The notes under the pieces: model-generated
Database searches by the model: none
What the model saw: only the letters and a program-made list of their open reading frames with translations
What the model was told of the DNA's origin: nothing
Made by a program: the position numbers and the translations under genes
Origin: Rhodosorus marinus
Lineage: Eukaryota; Rhodophyta; Stylonematophyceae; Stylonematales; Stylonemataceae
NCBI GenBank assembly: GCA_029953675.1
Contig: JAMWBK010000004.1
Location: 2,542,001-2,606,000, forward strand
Direction: 5' to 3'
Length of the DNA stretch: 64,000 nt
In this document: one piece after another, positions 11,961-23,813 of the stretch
Layout of the letters: each line of letters begins with the position of its first letter
How positions within the stretch are numbered: position 1 is the stretch's first letter

Positions 11961-13990
11961 TCAGATAAGCGACTTACAATTAAAAAAGGCGTGCATCAAA
12001 CACGGTAACCAAGTCCGAAACTGAATGGAATCCACAAACCTCCTCGGTACTTGTACATTCCGCAACGGTGTCCCTTCTCGCGACGGTTTTGTCTTTCCCG
12101 GCTCTTGCGCAGAGTTGCAAGAGAAAAATTGCTTCTTGCGGTACACTGCGGGGGGTGGGCTCCTAACCGGCAGCGGTTGTTCCGCCTCATTGCGCTCAAT
12201 CTGGCACGCAAAAGCTTCGCTGACACCAGGCCCAAGGAAAGGAGCTGAAACATACTTGAAGCCCGCAGCAAACCTAGCCGAGTCCGGAGTGAATTCTGTC
12301 CGGAACATTAGTACTCCAAGTATCACAAGCATGAACCCAGGGATTTCGGCACTTGACAGTCCTTCCCTCGCAACAAGCGAGAAGCACCCAACGACCAACG
12401 GTATCCGAACGACAGAAGTTAAGTAAGGAACGCCTGCGGGCGCCTCACAGTACAGCATCAGCGCAGCAAAGCTCTGAAGGAGGGAGAACACGATAAACAG
12501 CGGCAGCGACTCCCCAGAATCCGTACAGTCCGAACATGGTGGGAGATAGTGCAAGTACTGGACAAGCGCAAGCACAAGCGGAGAGAATATATCAGCAAAA
12601 TTCCCTTCAAAAGGACCGCTTGTGACCCCAAGCTGCAAGAACTGTCCGAGTACCTGAGTCGGTTGAACCGATGCCTCATAAATTCTGCAAGCTAACGCGC
12701 TGAACGGTCGATATAAGCTCTCGCAATTAAGAGCCTCCGAAGAACTGTGAATAACACCAGTCGGAAGGCTAACCGATTTCGTCCACATGTTCATGGGCAC
12801 AAGCAGAAACCCGAACAACAGTTGAGCAAGTGACTTCCACGCGTACCAGCTCATTACGTCCACATTGCCCTGTGTCACCGGAAGCGCAAGACTTAGTCTG
12901 CCGACCAGAACATTATCCGTTGGATAAGCCGCAAATATGGAATCCCGTACCTCTTCTGATAGTATTTGCTGTCTAAGGGTGTTAGCAATTGTTGCAGGAA
13001 CAGAGGACAGTACGAACAGAGAGTTAAACAGCACGGGGTTCCAAGGTGACGTGTAAGTGTCCGTTGAGCCGACGACTCCCGCTTGAGTCATCAACGCGTA
13101 CATTCCAATAACAATCACCAGCGACCCAACAACCTGCAAGAATTCCAACCTGGAGGTAGACAGATAGATAAAGATTAAGCCCATTGGCAGCCTCGATTCA
13201 TCGCCCCAAACGCCTGTGCTTGCACAAACACACCTCTTCTTTCCCGATGAACCTGTGGCGAGTGCTATCAACGGAAGCCCCGCCTGTTGCAACAGAACCT
13301 GAGCAAGCAAATTGAAAGGGGCTTCAGGACGGCTTCTGACATCTCAGGACATACCCCGACCCCCGCATGCGTCCGACTCGAACCCTGTTGACTTTCAAAA
13401 GTGCGTACCTGCGAAGTTCCCTTAGTGTATATTCCACCCACAATAGCCAAGCAAAAGGCAAGAGCATCCAATAGTCCAACAAGCGCAGTCCTAGACCGAT
13501 AGCTGCATGTCTGATCATGAATCTCCCCCTCGCTAGATCTGTTCAGTCTCACGAGCTTACCAAACGACAGTTTGCTCTGCGCATGAGCACGAAAGAGAGC
13601 GTCATATAGGCAAAAGAGCAACACGATGGTTAGAGAGCTCTCACAACTAATACATGCCGAATCGTTTATACGCGGGTCCTGAAGTTGTCGGCTCCATGTA
13701 CGCACCAACAACAAGAACATTAGCAGAAAGCTGAAAACCGTTGTCTGCATTACCGGAAAAAGCATGTTCGGCATGACATTGGTAGTTTTCTTGAAATATA
13801 TGTAGCACCCAACTGATGACGACAAAAACAAGCTAGTATACAACAGAACACGAACGTCTCGCGCAGAAAACGTATCCCCATACTCACTATGACCCGCTGC
13901 CTCTACATACTCTGCCAGCGAGCCTGTGGAGAGGCTCCTCGCTCCGGAACCCTTTCTCCAAGAAGGGGACGGACCTTCATCTTTCCTCAT
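11961..13990 (-). CDS. CRT-like transporter (drug/metabolite transporter superfamily)
   Basis: Three exons: 13990-13409, 13298-13234 and 13149-11961 (introns 110 and 84 bp), about 611 aa. It is a polytopic membrane protein with roughly ten hydrophobic segments. After splicing, the TKGTSQ-VLLQQAGLPL segment aligns with the corresponding CRT region without a gap. The motif FVLSSVPATIANTLRQQIL resembles the CRT/CLT signature where a helix ends in NxxKExx. Known members are Plasmodium CRT (digestive vacuole) and plant CLTs (plastid envelope, glutathione or thiol transport); substrate and compartment here are not readable. A hydrophilic N-terminus of about 45 residues may carry targeting information, and the tail of about 110 residues is longer than usual. 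The 84-bp intron is a multiple of three without stops, so retention would add 28 residues. The start is the ATG at 13990. Upstream plus-strand DNA is C/A-rich. Confidence 0.65.
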
Positions 13991-15578
13991 ATCAAAGGAG
14001 AAAACGAGGACCACCCCATGCACCAAACCCAAACCAACACAAGCCTCCCATCAAAAAACCCGTCTTCAACTCCCGCCTTCGGAAACCCCCCCCTCCCAAG
14101 ACTCGAAAACACGAATACAGCAAACTCGCCCCAAAACAAACGAAAACCCAAGCTATAAACCTGTTGACTAGAGCCTTAAGAACCTTGAACAACCTGTGAA
14201 ATGATAATAGAAATATTTCTACAAGCTACGAACATCTTGCCGTCCCCTCCCCACGTCCTCCCTTCTCGGAAGCCACGATCGCACGCCACGACCTGCTTCC
14301 ACCTCAGCCGTTCCCAATGGTTCCAAAAAAAAATAAAATGAAAATGTGGGTTCAGATCCTTCCAAGCGAAAACTCTTGCGCGAGATCCAGATTATGAAAC
14401 ATAGAGTTCTATATTAGCTAAATAAAATCTTTATTTAAAATTTAGTGACATAATCGTCTAGATAGTTATATAATAAGAAATGTTATTCTATTTTTAGATA
14501 AGCAATAAATAGTAGATAACACTTCCTAATTTTCGATCCACTCTGTGGGCTGTGAACAAAAAAAAGGAATTCTAAAATATTTAGATTTGTAATGGACACT
14601 GCGGGAATAGAAATTTGCCAAAAAAATGTTTATGAGATTCAAGAAAAATTGTTTGAGATCTGCGAGGAGGGGGAGGAGGAAGTGAGGGGGAGGGTGGGGG
14701 CGGGGAGTGGGGAGTACGCGGGAAAGCCTGAGCATCGGACGCCGAGGTATAGGTTCGCTTCGTGTACAAAAGAACGGAAACCATTTCCATCAAGCGAATA
14801 GGAAAACGATAGGAAGACACCGGCAAGACTGTGGCTTTCATACAACTTCCATCGTTCGTGAAGGCACCGGCCGAGCTGGTGCGCGGAACTGCTCTCCTCC
14901 CGTAAACGAACCCCATTGCTTACGCACAGTCGCCCAGCCCCCCCCCTTTCTTTGGTTCCCGTCCAAATACATTTCGCCGCCAATTTGTTTTCTTCAAACT
15001 TTCAAGAAACTTGTCCAACTAAGTTCGATGAAAACAGACAAAAAACGACAAATCACCTCAAATGATTGAAGATGTTCGAAAAATGATTGAATATGACGAA
15101 ATCTAAAAATATTTGATTTGTAGAAATTTAGATCCATCTGGAATTGTTGACCATGTTTAGGTTATATTTTAGAATATGTTTGCGACCTACTCAAACAAAT
15201 ATGAATATTTTGATGGATAAACGGAATAAACTCGGAGACTTGCTAGCAGGGTGGTCAGGGGGTGCAACTGAATGGGAAGGAGACTGTTTGCGGTTACCCG
15301 TGAGGGTGTTTGGGGGGTGATTTGGACTTTGAAGGTTTACTTTTGTTCTGAATCTGAAGGTGGCAGACGATAGTATCGGCTCTCCCGATTGAACTCGCGG
15401 GTAGTAGAAGAGTTGGGTGGTGCTTTTTTTTGCTGGGGTCTTGTTGCATCGGTCGTTGTGCTTGAGACAAGAGGTGTGGGGTAGAAGGGGGCGGGCTTCT
15501 CGGAGGTAGAGGTTTTTTAAAGCCTGAGAGGTAAGTGATCTGGGGATTGAAACTGTGGCTTGGTGAATTTGTCGAATA

Positions 15579-15764
15579 ATGGAGGACTTTGAGACCAAGG
15601 AAGCGAAGGAGGAGGCGGCGACTGCGCTTTCTTGTTTCTCGTATGTCGGAATGTATGCGTTAAGCGAGGGCACATCACTAAGGAATACTCGGGAGAAACT
15701 CATTGAATTTCTCACTAGGGAGTCAATCCAAAACTCCCCAAGTAGGAAACAAAACGATCGATAG
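15579..15764 (+). CDS. Possible small protein or first exon, unrecognised
   Basis: ATG at 15579 opens a 61-codon frame starting MEDFETKEAKEEA, with an acidic helical N-terminus and a hydrophobic centre. It directly follows about 400 bp of G/T-rich plus-strand DNA like that preceding confident genes here. No family is recognised, no downstream exon could be linked, and composition alone cannot prove coding. It could be a short protein, the first exon of a gene whose later exons I missed, or chance. Confidence 0.25.
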   Translation: MEDFETKEAKEEAATALSCFSYVGMYALSEGTSLRNTREKLIEFLTRESIQNSPSRKQNDR

Positions 15765-16933
15765 TCTTACATGCTGAGACACGTTCCTTTGAGTACAATC
15801 TGATTTGTGTAATATTCTGGACGCGAATGTCTGCGGGCGTCTTAGACTAGGTGAACGACCTAGCATGAGACTACTTCGCGAGCGACGATGAGTGACTCGG
15901 ATAAGAGACTTTGCTGACCACCGGCTAGAACTCGTTCGTTCCCGACTACGGAGTAAACCTGTTCGCCTTAGTAGGTCGATGCCTGCGTCTCCCAAGGACG
16001 TACAGCACACGTCTAGAACAAGTACGCGTTGCTTCCAGCTCTTTGTAGAGCACACATTCGGGGGAGCTAGGTTCCACTAAAATACAGAAAGATGGTCTTA
16101 TCTATATCCAGAAGATCTTAAGGCAAGCAGGCCCCGACGTTGATTCGTTTCTCCTCCTCAGGCCTTTTCATCTACGGACGATTTAACCCCCCTATACGCT
16201 TTCGACGAACGGATCAGCAAGGGAGCCAATCGATAGTCAGAACCCTGTAGCGTATTCAGCCATCGTCTGTCCTCTAGATATTGAACGTTCCGATTAGCGC
16301 GGAGATACCACCCCGCCCTCGTGCAAACAACCCCGAGCTGCCATTCTTCCAAACCGAGTACAGTTCGCTAGTACCTCTTTTACTATAGTGTACTGATTGT
16401 ACCGATACAAGTGACACTTTTATAAGAAAAAATGAAATCCGAGCTAAACACCCTCAGAATGCAACGAAGCCACCGTTACAAATTCAAAAAACTGCCAACC
16501 TCATTACAAAACTCCGAAAAAACAAACAAGCCCAAACTAGGCCAAATATTTTTACATATTCATGAGCAATATACCATGAATAAAATAATTTGATGGGAGT
16601 ATCAGTCAACAAATATTAATTTCAGACCAAAAAAGATTTAGACCACTATCATGATTGGTTATAAAACTTCGTTTGAAAAGAAAACAATCATCAACCATTA
16701 AAAATATATTTATTTTGTCACTTCTTCGAACCTTGAAAATAATACATTATTGAACCTTTCAGTCAATAAATAAAATTTTAACTAAAAAACCTTTGTGCTT
16801 TCATGTGGATTGGTTATTTTGAAAAAAGGAAGAGCTCATTAAAAATAGATGAAAAATAGTGGGATGGTTTAATTTTATTCGTGTTTTGTGAAAATACCTT
16901 TATTGAGATTCCTCTCTGATAAAAGGAGGGAAG

Positions 16934-16950
16934 CAGAGAGAGAGAGAGAG
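16934..16950. repeat. GA dinucleotide microsatellite
   Basis: A run of about eight AG units on the plus strand within a purine-rich tract, next to a G homopolymer. Confidence 0.75.
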
Positions 16951-17393
16951 GGGCAGGGGGGGGGAAGAAAATAAAACCCTTGATCAAGAGGGTGAAATGG
17001 ATGGAATTGATTTTATTTTTTTCTGGTCTCTTGATGTTGGATTTTTGTGTCGATTTTGGAAGGTTTTTGTGGATTCGGGTGTTTTGCAAAGGGGGAAGAG
17101 GTTTCAAAGGGTTGGCGAAGGTGTGGATGAAGAGGGTGTTGCGGATGTGGTGGGAGGGAAAGGGAGGATTGGACTTCTTGGGGTTGGGGATGATTTGGTA
17201 GGAGAGGGGTTGGATTGGGTTTTGTTTTGTTTTTTGGAGAGGAGGTCGTGATGAATTGTTTTTGTGGTTGATTAATTTCTTGGTTGGTTTTTGGTCTGGT
17301 ATTGGGGGTGGGGGGAGGGAGGGAGGGAGGAGTGGGGGGTGGGAAGGGTGAATTCTGCCTTGCGTTTGAGGTTGGGAGAAGGGAACGGGAAAA

Positions 17394-17921
17394 ATGGAGG
17401 GAATAAATGAGGTTGCACCGTTTGATCCTCCCCCGGCTAATGGAAACGTTCCGAAGCCGGTGAATGGATCGACCACTCCTGACTTGGTTAAGACTGAGTT
17501 TGTTTATGCTGATGGAGCTGGGAGCGATGTCAAACTCTGTGGAAGCTGGGCGAATTGGGTACCAATTCAGATGTATTATGAAGGAGGTACGGTTTAAGCA
17601 ATTCGTGAATTCTCTTTTTGAAGATCTTGTACATTGGAAGCTAAAGTTCTTTCCATCGCCTCTTGTGGCTACTGGGTCTGTTTGTCAGAGGGTTTGTGGA
17701 CAGTCCTCACGGCAGTACCTCTCGGGGAGCACGAGTTCCGTTTCATTGTTGATGGCGAATGGAAAATATCAACACATCATCCGACAGTAGGAGATGACTT
17801 GGACGATACGCTCAACAACTACCGTAAAATCCTTCGTCCCCTGCCTCCAAGGGAGAGGCTTGAGAAACCAAAGGGGAGGGAATGGGAAACGGTTAAGAGA
17901 AGAAGATGCGTGCTTATGTAA
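17394..17921 (+). CDS. Small CBM48 (AMPK-beta-type glycogen-binding) protein with C-terminal CaaX box
   Basis: Exons 17394-17586 and 17689-17921 around a 102-bp intron, 141 aa. Residues about 34-115 form a CBM48 domain: FVYADGA, VKLCGSWANW, EGLWTVLTAVPLGEHEFRF, VDGEWK and HPTVGDD. The conserved sugar-stacking Trp residues (NW, GEWK) are present. CBM48 domains bind starch or glycogen in AMPK-beta subunits, starch-branching enzymes and plastid PTST proteins. No catalytic, ASC (kinase-binding) or coiled-coil domain follows. The last residues read KRRRCVLM and then TAA, a polybasic stretch plus a CaaX motif like those directing prenylation of Ras proteins. That predicts membrane anchoring of a carbohydrate-binding module, which is inference. 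A GTAACG right at the stop, or a GTGCTT inside the CaaX codons, could act as donors and remove the motif. Strong G/T-rich leader upstream. CBM48 call is firm; CaaX function is not. Confidence 0.8.
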
Positions 17922-18847
17922 CGATGGAATTGGCGTCCCCCCCTTGACACGGCGGTATTTCGCAATTGGAAGCGGAGCAGTTTTGTCTGAGCCGTTGATC
18001 ATGGCCATAGGGACCGGCGTGGGGCGAGAATCAGTTCATCTTCGCTGATAAAATCTCGGCGCAACCACCGTTGGAGGTTTCGGAGAAGCATATTCTCACA
18101 TTTTTTTGGTTGAAAACTTTTTTTGCAAGTTGAAGGCTTGAGCGAGATGTTAAGGAGGAAGACGAATTTTTGCATTGCATATCCTCCTTTCTTTTTTTTG
18201 ACGTTGCCGAGCCGTTCGTGTTGCTCAGCAGTACAAGTCCGCATGAGACGTTGAATACAACTTATTCTCACACTACTTCTCCGAGGGCAGATACAAGACA
18301 TACTAGAGTGCGATGATCATCCAGTACAAGGACAAGCTCAGAACTCGCTAACAAATCGATAACAGATTTTCAGTCATGAAACGCAAATGTTTAATCTCGT
18401 CTAGAAGAGAGCGTCCACATGCATTCCGAGCAGAAGAAATCGATCACTCAGCGATCCATTAGGTAAACCCAAAGCAAGCACCCTGCGACGTCATGTGTAC
18501 TAAGCGGCTTCTGCAAACAAAGCTTCCAATTGAAGAGCATTGGCAAAACACACAACTATGCAAAGGGCTCGAATGATTGACCCTTTTCCAAGGCTTGTCT
18601 TTCTGGACGAGTGTGACCTGCTGTGCTCTTTGCAAACCCGACTGTTCCCTGCCCACTGCGGTCGTCACCATCGCCCAACCGCGTACAAGTCTCGCGAAGC
18701 AATCGCTTAGTGAAAGTAACTGGATTTGGTACGCTGGTACTGATATGTGGCTTTGGTCTTTTCAGAGGAGACGATCCACGAGGTGCCATTGATGGAATTG
18801 ATAAAGATGAATCTGCTCTGAAGAAGGTGACCACCATCGGAAGAGCA
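17922..18847. other. Intergenic region or 5' leader, nothing firm
   Basis: From 18623 the plus strand stays open in frame with the next gene, but without an ATG before 18848, so this part is probably untranslated leader or an unrecognised upstream exon. No other motif is recognised. Confidence 0.4.
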
Positions 18848-19821
18848 ATGCTTCGACTCGTCCGTCACAAGTACGGCGTTTTGCAGAGGATTCGCTACCT
18901 TTCCAAGGACGCTTCGGCTCAGGTTGGTGGGGTGGCTTCGAGCGGTGGAGCTGCAGGCGCAAGGCAGGATCCCAAATCTGGGGTTTCTGGATCACCAGAT
19001 GGCGGAAGTGCCACGCAAGAAGCGAAAACCGAAGACCAGTCGGGCGCTAAGAATAAAGATGGAAGGTCCGAGCGATCAGGGAACGCTGAGATCTCGAAGG
19101 AGAGCGATGGAGTTAGTAAGCCTGATGGAACGGACGGCCTTCACAAAGGAATGAGCTTAGGAATTCCCTCAACAAGCCTCGGGTTCAGCGAGGAGCGCGT
19201 TGGAGATGACGAGGATCCAAATAAGTGGATAAAGTTCGGTTTCAAGTACGCTGGTGCTGTTGTTGTTTTCCTGATTGCATTCGGGTCACTGAGAGCCTAC
19301 GAAGCAAGCTTGGAAGCCGAAGCCGCGAAGAGAAGGAAAGAACAAGAAGGGTCCGATGACGATGGCCCTGAAGAAGACCAGACCGCGCATCCTTTCCTCG
19401 GCCAGACTACCACCCCTGCAACTGATTCGGGAAATCCACCAATTGAAAATGGAGGAGCACCAGCTTCACAGGCACAAACTCCGTTCCAAAATCTTCCCCA
19501 AAACGCCGGCCCACTATTCCCAGCAATTGCAAACGAACAAGAGAGTGAAACCTTCAGTCCACTGGAGGAGTTACTCGTAGAGGTATGTCAGATCCAGGTC
19601 GTAATGCGATCGGCTGATCCATTCTCATTGTGAACGTGTCATAGCTCAAACTGCTTACGATCTGTGTTCGTTGTATTACACAGCAAGTGGAGCTGGAATC
19701 CAAGCTCAGAACTCTACGACAAATCTCCCGCAGCCGGGAATCAGACGCGTCTAAGAAGGAAGTAAAATCCAGACTGAGCCAACTTGAGAAAGAAATTCAA
19801 GCGCTAGAGAAGACGAACTAG
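18848..19821 (+). CDS. Single-pass membrane protein with coiled coil, possibly mitochondrial; unknown family
   Basis: Exons 18848-19582 and 19684-19821 with a 101-bp intron (GTATGT...ACACAG), about 290 aa. The N-terminus MLRLVRHKYGVLQRIRYLSK is Arg-rich and could be an amphipathic mitochondrial presequence. It is followed by about 100 low-complexity Gly/Ser/Lys/Glu residues, then one TM segment (KYAGAVVVFLIAFGSLRAY, about 133-151), an acidic linker, a Pro/Gln-rich stretch and a C-terminal coiled coil with ELESKLRTLRQ and SQLEKEIQALEK. That layout suggests a membrane-anchored scaffold or assembly factor, but I recognise no family. The ATG at 18848 was chosen because it produces the presequence; the frame is open further upstream without an ATG. 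Confidence 0.6.
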
Positions 19822-21773
19822 GGTTGCGAAGACGAGCAAAGGTAACCTGTGGGGACAACGACGGAAATTGATCTTAGAACAGTTCCAGTGAGGATTAGGA
19901 TCCCAACGTAGCCGGCGCTCATCTGGTGTTTGCTAGAGCGTTCCTGTAGTGAAATTTTCATCAAGAGAAGGTCGATCGTGAAAGTCGATGTCGTCTACGA
20001 ATCTGTGGTCAGAAGGTTGAGGTGGATTTGGGAGGGGATTCATCGTCTACATGTCAATAGGGATGACCTAGTTTCCAGGGATAGTTGAGATGCACCTGCC
20101 TGGGAAAGTTCTCATGCCTGTGTTATCTTTGACATGTATGTGAAATCGGGCTGAAGCGTCAACTACAGAGCCAGATGTACCTGCTTTCGCGGAGGGGCTG
20201 GGGAGACAACAAAGTGTCTAGACTAAATAGATTCTACAAAGGTGGATTTACTTGCAGCTCCGATTGCAGACTGTAAGCCTCAACTGTTTGAAGTACATGG
20301 TCTGCCTAAACTCCACATGAGCATTCTCGGGGTCAGGGGAACGCAAACCAGGCCACTGCATGCGCGGACGCGATTGCCCAGGACAACTCGCGAACACTGT
20401 CCCGCTCTGAAATTCGAGTGCGTACAGCTTCAGATCGCTTCGTCAGACATTCTGAAAGGAGTGGTTGTGCCCCCTGTTTCGCTCACTGGGACACTGTTCG
20501 TTCCAAATGGAAGATAAGGCTTCAGACAACACCAAGCTCAACTAGATCCTGGTCCACAAGCAAATATCTGCAGATAATCTCATGCTTCTTAGCCAGAGCT
20601 CCACAATCTGGAAGAGCATTTCCAGCCCTTACTCCTTCCTCGCTACACTCACGTCCCGTTTTGCACGTATGACATTTGCACAGTCAACTTCAAGCTACAT
20701 TCTGAACGGGACAAACCGGTCTCTGTCAGAAGAAAAGTAAGCTTCAACGAGGTTGCAAACTGAGAAATGCTCAGTAAAATCTCATTAAAAGTCAACCCTA
20801 ATGCGCAAAATCGATGCAAACCCAGCGCACCTGCCGCATTCCGATAATTAGTTTGTGAGGTTCTAGGACCCTGAATCATAATTCTATTATACGGAGCTAG
20901 TGGAAGGCCATGCTTTCCGAGGCGCGCCATCGGCGCCTGGGGTTGCATGCTTCCCTCCCTAGTTATTAGTTCATCTTCACACCTTGCGTAGCGCTTCAGG
21001 CTATGCTAGTAAAGTCCAGTGGAAGGCTCAGGGGTAAGAATATGACTGTGGAGGATGCATCCTCCTGTGAAGGGCGAAGAATGGCGCAACGGGCTCGTGG
21101 CGCTGCTCATCGACGATTCCGTCTGCGGTGGAGACGATACATGTATGACGAGTCGCGCCTTGTAGCATGGATATTTAGTCTCCAGCATATATGAATCATC
21201 ATTAAAAATGTATGGTCTCCGGCACATATGGAATCGTCGATACGTGTCCCCAAGAGGACGAAACGCCTACCCACGCTTTCACTGTCGACGATTGCGCCAA
21301 CGGCAACTCCGGTAGTGCGTGTGGGCCTGAAAGATCAGAACCGCTTTGGGTCGCAGTTTCCAACCTGGACAGCAAAAAGTGCAGTTGAAGAGAAATTTTG
21401 TTAATGTTTACACCTTTACAGTCGTCTCCCAACTCTTTACTTGGCTCTGAATAGATGATGATGATGATAAGTAATTTCCAATTCTCTGATCTCACCAGCA
21501 ATTTACTTACAAACGGTTCTCCCCCGTCCCACGAACTGGGACATAGTTTTTGGGACAGCATGTAATCCGATTTAGGGTTGTTAGCTAGAGCGCAATCAGA
21601 CTCCTGGGAAGGAAGTTGGAGGTTGATATCACTGAACTCTCGTATTAGCTATTGTTGGTTTGATGATAGACTGATTAAATTTTAGAGATGAAGCTGTGAT
21701 TCCCTCTGGAATTTCGTTGAAGACAGCTATGCTGCGTTGGAGGGTGTTTTTCTTCTGAAGAGCTGGAGCAGAG
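19822..21773. other. Intergenic region, no supported gene
   Basis: Short open frames at 20242-20517 (+), 20649-20948 (-) and 21202-21561 (-) show no family resemblance. DNA just before 21774 is moderately G/T-rich and may be the leader of the GPHR gene. Confidence 0.5.
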
Positions 21774-23740
21774 ATGGGAGCGATGTGGGATTTGCTGAGA
21801 GCTTTTTTTGACGCTCTGTTGGCTGTTGGATCGTTTGTGGGATTCTATCACGCTGGAATAGCTTTTTACCGCCGTTTTCTCTGCCGAGAATCGGAGCCGA
21901 GATAGTGAGGGCCCACCTATAAGCAATCATTTTTCTTGTGCGGGATGCTCCATTCCTCCGTGTATGGCTCTGAACGAATTTTCTTCTGTTGCTTTTTCGC
22001 CCCAAAAGTACATCCGTGCGGCACCTCTTCGCGACAACGTTTGCTCTATCGTTTTCAATTTACTTCCTCATTGTCTGCCAGATACTGACGATCATGTCGC
22101 CTGCGTCTCGACGCATTCACTGGCATTTCGACATCAACGCGCTAACCTTTTTATTGACATTTGCACTACCGGTTGCTCAGTGTTACTTCATTATGATCGA
22201 CAGGGGATATTCCGACGTCGAGGTTCGCCAACCATACTCGTTTTCTGGCACTTTTGCTCGCCATGTGCGTTCCAGGAAGCCAACTGAGGCTTGGTTTTCT
22301 GTTTCAACAGGCTGTTCGGGCTTCGGCTCTATTTGAGATCATATTCCTAGTTACTCTCTGGCGCCTTGGAGATCCTTTCGCTAAAACATCGTCCAAAGAT
22401 GTGTTTGCGAATATCTCTTCAATTATTTCCGTTGAAGCTGGCATCAGCAGGGTCGTAGTTGTTGGAACATCAATCCTGGCCATTCTAGCAGGGTTTACTG
22501 CTGTTGATCTACCATTCAGCTATTTATCTGCTCTTTTTCGACCCGTATCACGAAGTTCTGTTGAGGCAATGGAAGAAAAAATGCTTCGGGCAGTGAACGC
22601 AGTTCGGCAAATGCGGGATAGGGAAGCCGTGCAATCTGATACGCAATCCAGCTATTTGTATGGTGATGATCAGATCCACAGGGTAAGAAAAAACCTAGAA
22701 CAGCAACCATAACACGGGCTGTTGACGAAGGCTCAAGCTTGAATCCATGTATGTTGTCGAAGGTTTCTTCGAGTGGGAGTCTTCAGAGTGTACAGAAGGC
22801 AGATGTCCCGATGAGAAAAAGGGTTGCTGTTGGAGCGCGAAGATTTTACGACAACCTTGTTTATGGAGAAAACGTTCCTCTGGAAGGCGATGAACCGCCG
22901 AACATAGAAATCGAGAAGGCAGTCCGAGTGAGCTTTCTTGACTATCATGAGTCCCTGACCGCATGGCGGGCGTCTCAGTTCGCCAGGACTCCGTTAGGTG
23001 TAATGGCGAGCATCTTTGGGTACGCTCTTTTGATCGGGTGCGTCGTCAGAGTATATATGGCCATCAACAACATCATCAATTCTGGCTCAGCCAGAAGGTC
23101 CAATCCATCAGAGCAAATTCACAAGGTGTGAAACTCTCAACAGGAATCCCAAACCGTTTGAACGACAGTTGCTCGCCTCGGCCATCCCATCTCACGAACA
23201 ACCTCTGTTTCGTTCCGCCTTCATCTTCGCTTGAAAACATATGAATTTAGATCATCACGGCCATGGGAATCGACGCGGATGTGCAGGTGGTTTCGCAGTA
23301 TATAACATTCCTATTTACCAGTACACTGCTATCTGTCAACATCCGAGCAGCCCTGAGAAGGATTACGCTGGTGTTCTCTCTTGTTTCTTCAAATTCGACT
23401 TTGTCAAGCAGCGTAAGGACCCGTGAACCGCTCTGTGTTCCTCTTACCGTCCACGAGGAGGACGTGCTCGCTCACACGCCTCACCTCTGCTCTGTCATGT
23501 TTGCAGGCGGCGATTTTCTTGGCGCAGCTTCTTGGAGCTTATTTCCTGTCCACGATTGTTATCATCCGTTCCCTTTTGCCCTTGGGTTATCGGTCAATGA
23601 TTGCGGAGGCCCTTGGCGATCTAGAGTACCAGTTTTATCTAAGGTGGTTTGACTACTTGTTTATCTCAAGTGCCGCTGTCGGGACAGTCATCCTTTTCCT
23701 ACAAGCACGAAGGCAGTCCATTCGATCGACTCTAATATAG
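21774..23740 (+). CDS. Golgi pH regulator / GPR89 (GTG) family membrane protein
   Basis: Six exons: 21774-21904, 22009-22222, 22311-22682, about 22787-23125, 23251-23412 and 23507-23740, about 483 aa (human GPR89 is 455). Frames join cleanly. Diagnostic stretches are the IHWHFDIN segment, WRLGDPF, LPFSYLSALFRPV followed by the EAMEEKMLRAVNAVR helix, and a C-terminal block FLAQLLGAYFLST...RSLLPLGYRSMIAEALGDLEYQFYLRWFD that closely parallels GPR89. About eight to nine TM segments. Animal GPHR is a Golgi anion channel needed for luminal acidification; plant GTG1/2 are endomembrane or plasma-membrane proteins. The exon 4 start is ambiguous: in-phase AG acceptors lie at 22762, 22786 and 22795. The stop is only 73 bp from the stop of the convergent aldo/keto reductase. 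Family call is strong. Confidence 0.9.
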
Positions 23741-23813
23741 GTCTTGGGATGGGAGGGTTGCCTTCGCTCCCGCCCAACTTCGCGGCGACTAACAGGGAAC
23801 TGCACATTTCTTT

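Larger units (their letters stand above)
13991..17393. other. Intergenic region, two G-rich or G/T-rich blocks
   Basis: 13991-14165 is C/A-rich on the plus strand, consistent with the leader of the minus-strand transporter. 14590-14800 and 15190-15580 are G- or G/T-rich on the plus strand. The second is followed by an ATG at 15579 opening a 61-codon frame. 16420-16900 is AT-rich with nothing recognised. 16980-17393 is a strong G/T-rich leader of the CBM48 gene. Confidence 0.45.

Noticed and set aside
16814-17476. Minus-strand 220-codon frame
   Set aside because: It is Pro/Asn/Lys low complexity opposite the G/T-rich leader and the first exon of the CBM48 gene.
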